Source: Oceanobacillus profundus (GTDB lineage: Bacteria; Bacillota; Bacilli; Bacillales; Amphibacillaceae). Taken from it: a DNA stretch of 64,000 nucleotides. A model generated the notes under the pieces. It ran no database searches, was not told the DNA's origin, and saw only the letters and a list, made by a program, of their open reading frames with translations. Where the stretch lies: assembly GCF_003515705.1 (NCBI RefSeq), contig NZ_QWEH01000012.1:62001-126000 (forward strand), given 5' to 3'. Of this stretch, positions 21,812-30,671 are shown in pieces; position 1 is the first letter of the stretch; every line of letters begins with the position of its first letter. The position numbers were made by a program, and so were the translations under genes.

Positions 21812-22918
21812 ATGGAAAAGCAAATCATATTACTTCCTGGTGATGGTATTGGGAAAGAAATTATGGATTCTGCTAAGGCTGTGTTACTAGCAATTGCAGC
21901 TGAGTATAACCATCATTTTACTTTCGAGGAACATGCAATTGGTGGAAGTGCGATTGATACGCACAATAACCCGTTACCGGAGGATACAATACAGGCTTGT
22001 AAGAGCGCAGATGCGGTTTTGCTTGGTGCTGTTGGAGGTCCAAAATGGGATTCTAATCCGGCTCATTTAAGGCCAGAAAAAGGTTTATTAGGTATCCGTA
22101 AAGCCCTTGGATTATTCGCAAATATTCGTCCTGTAAAAGGATTTTCCCCTCTGTTGCATGCTTCTCCATTAAAGGAAGAAATCATAAAAGACAGTGATAT
22201 TTTGATCATACGTGAATTAACCGGTGGGTTATATTTTGGTGAACCGAGTGAAAGAAGAGAGAATGGTAATGCTGTCGTCGATACACTCTATTATAAGCGG
22301 GCAGAGATGGAACGAATTATTGATAAAGGTTTCCAAAGTGCAAGGATTAGGAATAAGCACTTAACCTCTGTAGATAAAGCAAATGTTTTAGAATCCAGTC
22401 GTATGTGGCGAGAAATTGTTGAGGAAAAAATGCAGGAATATCCAGATGTTACGGTTGAGCACGTATTAGTAGATGCAGCCGCAATGAAATTGATTACACA
22501 ACCAAATCGATTTGATGTTCTTGTAACGGAAAATCTATTTGGAGATATTTTAAGTGATGAAGCATCCGTATTAACTGGATCACTTGGCATGTTACCGTCT
22601 GCTAGTCTCAGGACAGATGGTGTTGGAATGTATGAGCCAGTTCACGGATCTGCACCTGATATTGCAGGTAAGGGGATTGCGAATCCATTTGGGATGATTT
22701 TATCTGCTGCATTGATGCTGCGTTTCTCTTTTGGATTGGAGGAGGAAGCTTCTGAAATTGAAAGAGCAGTAAATGAATGTCTTGAACAAGGCTACCATAC
22801 GGCTGATTTGCAGATACAAAACGGAAAACAGGTTGGAACTAAGAAAATAACAGAAATCGTACTAGAGAATTTAACTACGAAGAGTATTTCAGATTCAATT
22901 TGCAATATGTACGTGTAA
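21812..22918 (+). CDS. leuB: 3-isopropylmalate dehydrogenase
   Basis: NAD-dependent oxidative decarboxylase of leucine synthesis, 368 aa. Signatures: LLPGDGIGKEIM at the N-terminus, LLGAVGGPKWD, IRELTGGLYFGEPSER, the Mg2+-binding region TENLFGDILSDEASVLTGSLGMLPSA and EPVHGSAPDIAGKG. AAGGAGG at about 21796-21802 precedes the ATG. The leuA-leuB gap is 322 bases, much longer than others in this operon, because of the repeat element. Confidence 0.95.
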   Translation: MEKQIILLPGDGIGKEIMDSAKAVLLAIAAEYNHHFTFEEHAIGGSAIDTHNNPLPEDTIQACKSADAVLLGAVGGPKWDSNPAHLRPEKGLLGIRKALGLFANIRPVKGFSPLLHASPLKEEIIKDSDILIIRELTGGLYFGEPSERRENGNAVVDTLYYKRAEMERIIDKGFQSARIRNKHLTSVDKANVLESSRMWREIVEEKMQEYPDVTVEHVLVDAAAMKLITQPNRFDVLVTENLFGDILSDEASVLTGSLGMLPSASLRTDGVGMYEPVHGSAPDIAGKGIANPFGMILSAALMLRFSFGLEEEASEIERAVNECLEQGYHTADLQIQNGKQVGTKKITEIVLENLTTKSISDSICNMYV

Positions 22919-22956
22919 AAGATTCATACGTATTTTAAAGAGTGAGGTGTTAGGAA

Positions 22957-24363
22957 ATGGGAAAACCGGAAACAATCATTGATAAAATATGGAAGAAGCA
23001 TGTGGTACACCAAGAAGAGGGAAAACCAGACCTTCTATATATTGACCAGCACCTTGTTCATGAAGTAACTTCGCCACAAGCCTTTGAAGGTTTACGGATG
23101 AACAATCGAAAGGTTCGTCGCCCTGATTTGACATTTGCGACGATGGATCACAATGTGCCAACTATAAATCGACAAGTTGTCAAAGATGAGATTTCAAAAA
23201 AGCAAATGGAGACATTAAAGCAGAATTGTGCCGATTTTGGAATTAAACTTGCAGATATGTTTCACCCAGACCAAGGTATTGTTCATGTAATCGGACCACA
23301 GCTAGGGTTGACACAGCCAGGAAAGACAATCGTATGCGGGGATAGTCATACTTCTACGCATGGAGCATTCGGTGCGTTAGCTTTTGGGATTGGCACGAGT
23401 GAGGTGGAGCATGTACTTGCAACTCAAACGATCTGGCAAGAACGCCCAAAATCATTGAATGTTAAAGTTATTGGTGATCTCGGTCCAGGTGTAACTGCAA
23501 AGGATTTGATTCTAGCTATTATAGGGAAATTTGGAGTTCGCTTTGGTACAGGGTATGTCATGGAATATACAGGTGAAGCAATTCGTAACTTATCCATGGA
23601 AGGAAGAATGACTGTTTGTAATATGTCAATTGAAGCAGGTGCGAGGGCAGGATTGATCAGCCCGGATCAGAAAACGATTGATTATTTAGAAGGAAGAGAA
23701 TATGTTCCTAATGGAGAAGCATTCTATAAAGCAGCAGAAGAATGGCTTGCTTTAGCAACAGACGAAGGTGCTACGTATGATCACACCGTGACCATTCAAG
23801 CTGATGAAATTGAACCACAGGTTACATGGGGGACAAATCCAGGAATGTGTGTACCTATTGGTGGGAATACACCGGTTGTTGCAGATTCGGACCATAAAGA
23901 AGATGTGAAGCGAGCTCTTGAATATATGGGTCTGGAAGAAAATCAGCCAATTACTTCTATTGAAATTGATCATGTGTTTATTGGTTCATGTACAAATTCA
24001 AGATTAAGTGACCTAGAAAAAGCAGCGGCAATTGTTAAAGGTAGAAAAGTGAAGGATCATATTAAAGCAATCGTCGTTCCTGGTTCCTTTAGTGTAAAAT
24101 TACAAGCTGAAGCAGCTGGCTTGGATAAAGTTTTTACGGAAGCAGGATTTGAATGGCGAGAATCAGGGTGCAGTATGTGTCTTGGAATGAATGATGATAT
24201 TGTTCCAGCTGGAGGACGTTGTGCTTCCACTTCGAATCGTAATTTTGAAGGAAGGCAAGGAAATGGAGCACGTACGCATCTTGTCAGTCCCGAAATGGCA
24301 GCAGCCGCAGCGATTGAAGGGCGATTTGTAGATGTACGTAACTTTGCAGGAGTACTTAGCTAG
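22957..24363 (+). CDS. leuC: 3-isopropylmalate dehydratase, large subunit
   Basis: Aconitase-family [4Fe-4S] enzyme of 468 aa that isomerises 2- to 3-isopropylmalate with LeuD. Cluster ligands are in IGSCTNSR near residue 345 and CSMCLGMN near 405; [19 protein letters not shown] and NRNFEGRQG are typical. It lies 13 bases upstream of leuD. Confidence 0.95.
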   Translation: MGKPETIIDKIWKKHVVHQEEGKPDLLYIDQHLVHEVTSPQAFEGLRMNNRKVRRPDLTFATMDHNVPTINRQVVKDEISKKQMETLKQNCADFGIKLADMFHPDQGIVHVIGPQLGLTQPGKTIVCGDSHTSTHGAFGALAFGIGTSEVEHVLATQTIWQERPKSLNVKVIGDLGPGVTAKDLILAIIGKFGVRFGTGYVMEYTGEAIRNLSMEGRMTVCNMSIEAGARAGLISPDQKTIDYLEGREYVPNGEAFYKAAEEWLALATDEGATYDHTVTIQADEIEPQVTWGTNPGMCVPIGGNTPVVADSDHKEDVKRALEYMGLEENQPITSIEIDHVFIGSCTNSRLSDLEKAAAIVKGRKVKDHIKAIVVPGSFSVKLQAEAAGLDKVFTEAGFEWRESGCSMCLGMNDDIVPAGGRCASTSNRNFEGRQGNGARTHLVSPEMAAAAAIEGRFVDVRNFAGVLS

Positions 24364-24376
24364 GAGATGACGAACA

Positions 24377-24961
24377 ATGGAAGCAATTCAAGAGCATAAA
24401 GGATTAGTATACCCATTAGATCGCTCAAATGTGGATACGGATCAAATTATTCCTAAGCAGTTTTTGAAAAGAATTGAGCGTACAGGTTTTGGAGAATTTT
24501 TATTTTATAACTGGCGATTTGATGATGACGGTAACCCAAGAGAAGACTTTACGTTAAATCAACAGCAATACAAAAACGCATCGATTTTAATAGCAGGTGA
24601 GAATTTTGGCTGTGGCTCTTCAAGAGAACACGCGCCGTGGGCACTGACAGACTTTGGTTTTAAGGTGATTCTTGCACCAAGCTTTGCTGATATCTTCTAT
24701 AATAATGCATTGAAAAATGGAATTATTCCGATTAAGATGGAAGAAGAGCAACTTCATGAATGGATGCAAGATGCTGCAGATTCACAATTTGTTTTGCATG
24801 TTGATTTACGGAACCAACAAATTTCTGATGAGAAGGGGAATGTCATAACCTTTGATATCCCTGAATATCATAAGGAAAAGCTGTTGAATGGTTGGGATGA
24901 TATTGCATTAACCTTGCTTCAAGAAAATAAAATATTAGCATATGAAGCCAACAGAAATTAA
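24377..24961 (+). CDS. leuD: 3-isopropylmalate dehydratase, small subunit
   Basis: Swivel-domain partner of LeuC, 194 aa. DRSNVDTDQIIPKQFLK near the N-terminus and GENFGCGSSREHAPWAL near residue 75 are diagnostic. TAGGAGATG at 24363-24369 supplies the ribosome binding site. Its stop codon is followed at once by the ilvA start. Confidence 0.95.
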   Translation: MEAIQEHKGLVYPLDRSNVDTDQIIPKQFLKRIERTGFGEFLFYNWRFDDDGNPREDFTLNQQQYKNASILIAGENFGCGSSREHAPWALTDFGFKVILAPSFADIFYNNALKNGIIPIKMEEEQLHEWMQDAADSQFVLHVDLRNQQISDEKGNVITFDIPEYHKEKLLNGWDDIALTLLQENKILAYEANRN

Positions 24962-26002
24962 ATGAATTTTGAACGAGAAGAAGGAGTGAATGGTCTTGGG
25001 GATTTCTTAAACGGTGATAAGGTCTACCATGCAATGAAGCGGCTGACCCCCATTGTTCATCGTACACCATTATTAACATCACATACGACAGATAATATAG
25101 TAGGAAAACACGTCTATTGCAAAATGGAAAATCAGCAAAAAACAGGAGCATTTAAGTTTCGTGGAGCAAGCTTTAAGCTGATGCAGCTGTCAAAAGAACA
25201 GCTTGCTAAAGGTGTGCTTACTGCCTCTGCAGGAAATCATGCACAAGGGGTTGCGCATGCAGCAGCGAAGCTTGGCGTGAAAGCAACCATCTTTATGGCA
25301 GAAGGTACGCCACTTGCGAAAGTGAATGCTACACGAAACTATGGTGCTGAAGTAGTATTAATTGGTGAGAGCTTCCAGGAAGCATATCAGGCATCCATCG
25401 AACATCAATCGGTATCTGGGGCAGTTTATATCCATCCTTTTGATGACTATGATATTATGGCAGGACAGGGAACCATTGCAATGGAGATGCTTCGGCAAGA
25501 AGACAGAATGGATACGATCCTCGTCCCAATCGGTGGGGGAGGATTAATTAGCGGTATTGCTGTTGCTGCGAAGCATGTGAACCGGAATATTAGAATAATC
25601 GGTGTTCAAGCAGAAGGGGCCCCGGCAATATATGAGAGCTACCATGCTAATTCGGTGATGAAATCGAATAAGGTTTCAACTATAGCAGAAGGAATTGCTG
25701 TTAAAGAACCAGGAAGTCTAACCTTACCAGTTATCAGGGAGTATGTAGACGATATAGTTACAGTGACAGATGAGCAAATTGCTTCAGCCATTGTGTATAT
25801 GCTCGAACGAAATAAAACACTAATGGAAGGAGCGGGAGCAGCTGCCTTGGCAGCCTTATTCGCCCATAATGATAAAATAAAATCAAGGCACTGTGGTGTG
25901 ATTGTAAGTGGAGGAAATTTGGATATTGGTGCAATGTCCAATATTCAGCAGCTTGCCGAACAAAAAACCCCAAAAAAAGAAAAAGCTTACATGGCATTAT
26001 AA
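24962..26002 (+). CDS. ilvA: Threonine deaminase without C-terminal regulatory domain
   Basis: PLP enzyme that makes 2-ketobutyrate from threonine, the entry to isoleucine. 346 aa: PLP lysine in GAFKFRGASF near residue 64, SAGNHAQGVA, and the phosphate loop GGGGLISG near 188. The ~80-residue ACT-like regulatory domain of the 420-aa B. subtilis enzyme is missing, so it looks like the TdcB form, which is not inhibited by isoleucine. Yet it closes the ilv-leu operon, so a biosynthetic role is likely. The ATG directly abuts the leuD stop; no good Shine-Dalgarno is seen, suggesting translational coupling. Confidence 0.9.
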   Translation: MNFEREEGVNGLGDFLNGDKVYHAMKRLTPIVHRTPLLTSHTTDNIVGKHVYCKMENQQKTGAFKFRGASFKLMQLSKEQLAKGVLTASAGNHAQGVAHAAAKLGVKATIFMAEGTPLAKVNATRNYGAEVVLIGESFQEAYQASIEHQSVSGAVYIHPFDDYDIMAGQGTIAMEMLRQEDRMDTILVPIGGGGLISGIAVAAKHVNRNIRIIGVQAEGAPAIYESYHANSVMKSNKVSTIAEGIAVKEPGSLTLPVIREYVDDIVTVTDEQIASAIVYMLERNKTLMEGAGAAALAALFAHNDKIKSRHCGVIVSGGNLDIGAMSNIQQLAEQKTPKKEKAYMAL

Positions 26003-26003
26003 G

Positions 26004-26043
26004 AAAAAGCTTCTTGGCATTTATTTTCCAAGAGGCTTTTTTT
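26004..26043 (+). terminator. Terminator of the ilv-leu operon
   Basis: Stem AAAAAGC-TTCTTGG (26004-26017) with CCAAGAGGCTTTTTTT (26028-26043), ending in a T-run. Confidence 0.9.
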
Positions 26044-26696
26044 CTGTTTTCAGGAAAAATGGTAAGCGGATACATCCGTTGATTTGTCAGAGTTTGTCAG
26101 ATTTTAGGCGAAAAAAATTGATTTAGTCAATTAAATTTATCTGCAAAATTAGATATTAAGATTTAAAATTTTCATATAATGCGAAAAAAATTAATTAAAA
26201 AAATATTTATATGTTTACTTGTTAAACCCTTAATAGTAAAGACTTTATAAAGAGAATTCTTATTAATAACGAAAATTATCAGAATTTATTACTGTTAAAT
26301 TTTATCAAAAGATATTGCTTTTATAAAAATATTCACTTATAATCTTCTAATATATTAAGAAATATTTACGATTTGATTTCGGATAATACAAAATGTTTAA
26401 AAAACAAATATAAGTTTCCGAATAAGTCGATAAAGAAATACAACCTTTTTGTCTTTGTATTGACTCAGGATGTGAATTATTAGAAAAATCACAAAAGCTA
26501 ATATGCTGAAAATAATTACAAAATAGTTATAAGTCTATTATATTTATTAGTTAGGAAGACTTTTTATTTTTTAATAATTATCAGAACCTTCTGTTTAGAG
26601 GGGGTGCAGTAGATTAAATTTTTTAAGTACCATGTAGCTCTTTTATATCAATCATACTTCATAGTAGAGGTAAATTAATACTTTAGGGGGATTAAT
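26044..26696 (+). promoter_or_regulatory. Long AT-rich upstream region of the opp operon with CodY-like boxes
   Basis: About 650 bases of strongly AT-rich sequence without a supported gene. Four 15-mers match the CodY consensus at 12 of 15 positions: 26167-26181, 26475-26489, 26500-26514 and 26576-26590, the last with the core TCAGAA. Chance matches are frequent in such AT-rich DNA, but the number and the downstream peptide transporter, a classic CodY target class, make control by CodY plausible. No single promoter can be chosen with confidence. Confidence 0.35.
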
Positions 26697-27707
26697 TTGA
26701 GTAATAAATTATTGGAAATTAAAAACCTATCAACCTCATTCCGCATCGGTGATGATTATTATGCTGCAGTGGATGATGTTACATTAACGCTAAATAAAAA
26801 CGAAGTATTAGGTATTGTTGGAGAATCGGGTTCGGGAAAAAGTGCACTTGCATTCTCCATAATGAGACTCCACAATCGGGCAAAAATAGAAGGAAGTATT
26901 CTGCTCAATGATCAGGATATTGTAGACATGTCTGCTGCTAATTTAAATAAATTACGTGGTGACGATATGGCAATGATTTTCCAAGATCCACTGACAGCAT
27001 TAAATCCGCTAATGGAAATTGGAGAACAGATTAGTGAAGCATTACTTTTACATAATCCTAGAATGACACAGAAACAACGTAAGCAAAGAGTTATAGAATT
27101 ATTAAATTTAGTAGGAATTCCACGTCCGGAATTTGTATATGAGCAATTCCCGCATGAATTATCTGGGGGGATGCGACAACGAGTTGTTATAGCGATTGCA
27201 ATTTCGAATAAACCAGAATTATTAATTGCAGATGAGCCGACTACAGCACTAGATGTAACGATTCAGGCGCAAATACTGGATTTAATTCGCAAGCTAAAAG
27301 AAGAAATGAATGCCGGAATTATTCTAATTACGCATGATCTAGGTGTTGTTGCTGAAATGGCTGACCGGGTAGCTGTTATGTATGCTGGACAAATTGTAGA
27401 AATTGCTGAAGTACATACATTGTTCGAAAATCCATTACATCCTTATACCAAATCATTACTGAATTCAGTACCAACGGAAGGACAAGACAAGCTTCACGTC
27501 ATTCAAGGGATTGTCCCATCGTTAAAAAATTTACCGCGTAAAGGGTGCCGTTTTGCATCAAGAATACCTTGGATTGACGCCTCTGTCCACGAAGAAAATC
27601 CTGTATTGCATGAGGTTAAACCAGGTCATTTTGTAAGGTGCAGTTGTCACACGCATTTTTACTTCTCTGAAGAAAGTAAGGAGGCTGAGAAGAATGGCAT
27701 TTCTTGA
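26697..27707 (+). CDS. oppD: Oligopeptide ABC transporter ATP-binding protein OppD/AppD
   Basis: First of two ATPases driving peptide import, 336 aa. Walker A GESGSGKSA near residue 42, signature LSGGMRQRV near 156, Walker B LLIADEPTTALD and the peptide-transporter C-terminal extension with a Cys-rich tail (GCRFASRIPW, later CSCHTH). The start is TTG at 26697, 6 bases after AGGGGG (26685-26690); no ATG is nearby in frame. It overlaps oppF by 14 bases. Gene order D-F-B-C-A. Confidence 0.9.
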   Translation: MSNKLLEIKNLSTSFRIGDDYYAAVDDVTLTLNKNEVLGIVGESGSGKSALAFSIMRLHNRAKIEGSILLNDQDIVDMSAANLNKLRGDDMAMIFQDPLTALNPLMEIGEQISEALLLHNPRMTQKQRKQRVIELLNLVGIPRPEFVYEQFPHELSGGMRQRVVIAIAISNKPELLIADEPTTALDVTIQAQILDLIRKLKEEMNAGIILITHDLGVVAEMADRVAVMYAGQIVEIAEVHTLFENPLHPYTKSLLNSVPTEGQDKLHVIQGIVPSLKNLPRKGCRFASRIPWIDASVHEENPVLHEVKPGHFVRCSCHTHFYFSEESKEAEKNGIS

Positions 27708-28626
27708 GGTTAAGGATTTACAAATATATTTTCCGATTAAAGGCGGAGTTTTCAATCGCACCGTTGGCCATATCAAAGCCGTTGATGGTGTTTCTTTTTC
27801 TCTGGAACAAGGTAAAACATACGGGCTAGTTGGAGAATCAGGTTCAGGGAAGTCAACCACTGGAAGAGCAATTATTGGTTTAGAAAATGTAACTTCTGGA
27901 CAGATATTATTTGAAGGTAAAGATATTACATCAATGAAAAGTAAGACAAAAGATTTGAGAAAAGATATTCAAATGATCTTTCAAGATCCGTATTCGTCTT
28001 TGAATCCTAAAAAGCGTGTTCTCGATATTATTGCAGAACCATTGCGAAATTTCGAAATGCATTCTAAACAGGAGGAAAAAAAGAAAGTACAAGACTTATT
28101 GGAACTTGTAGGATTGAGTCCAGAGAGTATATTGAAATATCCCCATCAATTCTCTGGTGGACAGAGGCAACGGATTGGTGTTGCAAGAGCACTAGCTTTA
28201 AAACCAAAGTTAATTATTGCTGATGAGCCTGTTTCAGCATTAGATGTTTCTGTTCAAGCCCAGGTACTCAATTTCATGCGAGAAATTCAAGATCAGCTAA
28301 ACTTGACATACCTATTAATTAGTCATGATTTAGGTATCATTAAACATATGTGTGATCACATAGGAATTATGTATAAGGGACGTTATGTGGAAGAAGGGAC
28401 AAAAGAAGAGATTTTTACGAAACCTCATCATATTTATTCGAAACGTCTCGTTGCTGCAATTCCTGATATTAATCCGCGAATGCGTGAAAAGCAATATCGA
28501 TATCGTCAAGAGGTACAAGAAGAATACAACAGTTCCTATAATGATTATTTTGATCATGAAGGATTAGCGTACAGCTTGCAATCGATATCGGATACACATA
28601 AAGTTGCTTTGCCGAAGAGAGGTTGA
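27694..28626 (+). CDS. oppF: Oligopeptide ABC transporter ATP-binding protein OppF/AppF
   Basis: Second ATPase, 310 aa: Walker A GESGSGKST, Q-loop IFQDPYSSLNP, signature FSGGQRQRIGVARAL, Walker B LIIADEPVSALD. The 50-residue tail after IPDINPRMR is polar and rich in Tyr and Asp, a lineage-specific end. A strong AAGGAGG lies inside the end of oppD. Confidence 0.9.
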   Translation: MAFLEVKDLQIYFPIKGGVFNRTVGHIKAVDGVSFSLEQGKTYGLVGESGSGKSTTGRAIIGLENVTSGQILFEGKDITSMKSKTKDLRKDIQMIFQDPYSSLNPKKRVLDIIAEPLRNFEMHSKQEEKKKVQDLLELVGLSPESILKYPHQFSGGQRQRIGVARALALKPKLIIADEPVSALDVSVQAQVLNFMREIQDQLNLTYLLISHDLGIIKHMCDHIGIMYKGRYVEEGTKEEIFTKPHHIYSKRLVAAIPDINPRMREKQYRYRQEVQEEYNSSYNDYFDHEGLAYSLQSISDTHKVALPKRG

Positions 28627-28630
28627 TTCT

Positions 28631-29593
28631 ATGTGGAAATTTATTGTTAGACGACTTTTTGTAACTTTTCCTCAAATTGTAATACTTAGTGTAATTATTT
28701 TTATTCTAGCGCAAATGATGCCGGGAGATGCACTTACTGGCTTAATCGATCCAAATATTGATCCGGCTGCAATCGAAGAGCAGCGTGAACGGCTAGGTCT
28801 CAACAATCCATGGTATGTTCAATATAGTGACTGGGTTAAAGGCGTCGTACAAGGGGATCTTGGACAATCATTTCGATATAAGATGCCCGTATCTGATCTG
28901 ATTGAACAACGGATGATTAACACATTTTGGTTGTCACTTCTTACACTAATTTTTACATATGCAATGGCGATTCCGTTGGGCATTATTAGCGGACGCTGGA
29001 ACGATACGTGGTTAGACCGTGCAATTACAGGCTATACCTATATTGGATTTGCAGCCCCACTGTTTATTACCGCCTTATTGATGGTTTGGGTTTTCGGTTT
29101 TCATTTTGGTTGGTTTCCAACAGGTGGAAGTGTTGCACCAGGACTAACACCAGGAACATTTGAGTATTTTATAAGTAAGTTACAACATTTATTATTACCT
29201 GCATTTTCAATGGCAGTAATTACCACAGTTTCTACGGTTCAATATTTGCGAAGTGAAATAATTGATACGAAACAGAAAGACTTTATTGTAACTGCGAGGG
29301 CTAAGGGAGCTCCTGAATCGAGAGTATATAATCGACATATTTTCAGGAATTCATTATTGCCCATTGCTGCTTTTTTTGGCTATGAAATTTCAGGGTTAAT
29401 CGGAGGATCTATATTTATTGAAAGTATATTTTCTTTTCCAGGAATGGGGCAATTATTCCTTGATTCGGTACTTTTACGAGATTATAGTGTCGTAACTTCA
29501 GTTGTATTAATTTTTGGTATTGCTGCCATATTAGGTGCTTTGCTTTCTGATATTATTTTAAGTATCGTTGATCCAAGGATACGCATCAAGTAG
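28631..29593 (+). CDS. oppB: Oligopeptide ABC transporter permease OppB
   Basis: Permease of 320 aa with about six membrane segments. The DppB/OppB N-terminus WKFIVRRLFVTFPQIV, the motif AKGAPESRVYNRHIFRNSLLP (EAA loop) near residue 225 and FIESIFSFPGMGQLF near 270 are clear. The ATG at 28631 is preferred to the upstream in-frame ATG because GAGAGGT lies 8 bases ahead. Confidence 0.9.
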   Translation: MWKFIVRRLFVTFPQIVILSVIIFILAQMMPGDALTGLIDPNIDPAAIEEQRERLGLNNPWYVQYSDWVKGVVQGDLGQSFRYKMPVSDLIEQRMINTFWLSLLTLIFTYAMAIPLGIISGRWNDTWLDRAITGYTYIGFAAPLFITALLMVWVFGFHFGWFPTGGSVAPGLTPGTFEYFISKLQHLLLPAFSMAVITTVSTVQYLRSEIIDTKQKDFIVTARAKGAPESRVYNRHIFRNSLLPIAAFFGYEISGLIGGSIFIESIFSFPGMGQLFLDSVLLRDYSVVTSVVLIFGIAAILGALLSDIILSIVDPRIRIK

Positions 29594-29621
29594 AATCCGA
29601 GAGACACTGAGGTGAATTAAA

Positions 29622-30530
29622 ATGGAAATGAACAAGGTTAATGCAGACGTTCAAGCGTCTGATCAAGTAAGAAGTCCCTCCGGATTTTCAATTTTATGGA
29701 GGGAAATTGTCCGAGATAAAGTTGCGTTAATATCTTTAATCCTGTTGATACTTACATGCATGTTTGTATATGGTATTTCTTTATTTTTAGATCAAGGGGA
29801 AATTGTAAAAGTTGATTTATTTGCAATACATGAACCTCCAAATGATCAATTTATATTAGGTACGGATTATGGTGGTCGTGATGTGTTTGGCCAATTAATT
29901 ATTGGAACGAGAAACTCGTTATCTATTGGAATATTAGTTACTTTAATATCAGGAACAGTTGGGATTTTGCTCGGCTTAATTTCTGGGTATTTTGGAGGCC
30001 ATATTGATAACGCTGCTATGCGGTTAGTTGACTTTTTCATGGTTTTGCCAACATTAATGATCGTTATTGTTTTTGTAACCATTGTATCTGATTATAGCAT
30101 TTGGTCTTTCTCTCTTATTATGTCCGCCTTTTTATGGATGGGGATTGCTAGGCTTATTCGTTCGAAAGCATTACAGGAAAGGGAGCTCGATTATGTTCAA
30201 GCTTCGAAGACTTTGGGTTCGTCCAATTTTAAAATTATGTTTGCACAAGTTCTGCCTAACTTAAGTTCTATAATTATTGTTACAATGACATTAAACTTAG
30301 CAGCGAATATTGGAATTGAATCTGGTCTTTCTTTCCTTGGATTTGGCTTCCCGGAAAGTACACCAAGCCTTGGAACACTTATCAGTTATGCTAGAAATCC
30401 GCAAACGCTTGAATTTAGATGGTGGATTTGGCTACCGGCAGCAATACTCATTCTAATTTTGATGCTTGCTATAAATAATGTTGGCCAGGCATTAAAACGC
30501 GCTACTGATGCAAGGCAGCGAAGAGGTTAA
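29622..30530 (+). CDS. oppC: Oligopeptide ABC transporter permease OppC
   Basis: Permease of 302 aa: N-terminal OppC region (LWREIVRDKVALISLILL), periplasm-facing HEPPNDQFILGTDYGGRDVF, six membrane segments and the EAA loop QASKTLGSSNFKIMFAQVLPN. GAGGTGA precedes the ATG. Confidence 0.9.
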   Translation: MEMNKVNADVQASDQVRSPSGFSILWREIVRDKVALISLILLILTCMFVYGISLFLDQGEIVKVDLFAIHEPPNDQFILGTDYGGRDVFGQLIIGTRNSLSIGILVTLISGTVGILLGLISGYFGGHIDNAAMRLVDFFMVLPTLMIVIVFVTIVSDYSIWSFSLIMSAFLWMGIARLIRSKALQERELDYVQASKTLGSSNFKIMFAQVLPNLSSIIIVTMTLNLAANIGIESGLSFLGFGFPESTPSLGTLISYARNPQTLEFRWWIWLPAAILILILMLAINNVGQALKRATDARQRRG

Positions 30531-30671
30531 TAAAGGATGGTTGTGTACACATCTTACTTTGGTACCTACATTAATACCTTTATTCAAATCGTATTAATGT
30601 TAGATATATAATTTCAGTCATTAAAAACTGAAATTAAGAAAAAGCTTTTAAAAAAAGGGGAGGTTAGAGTT

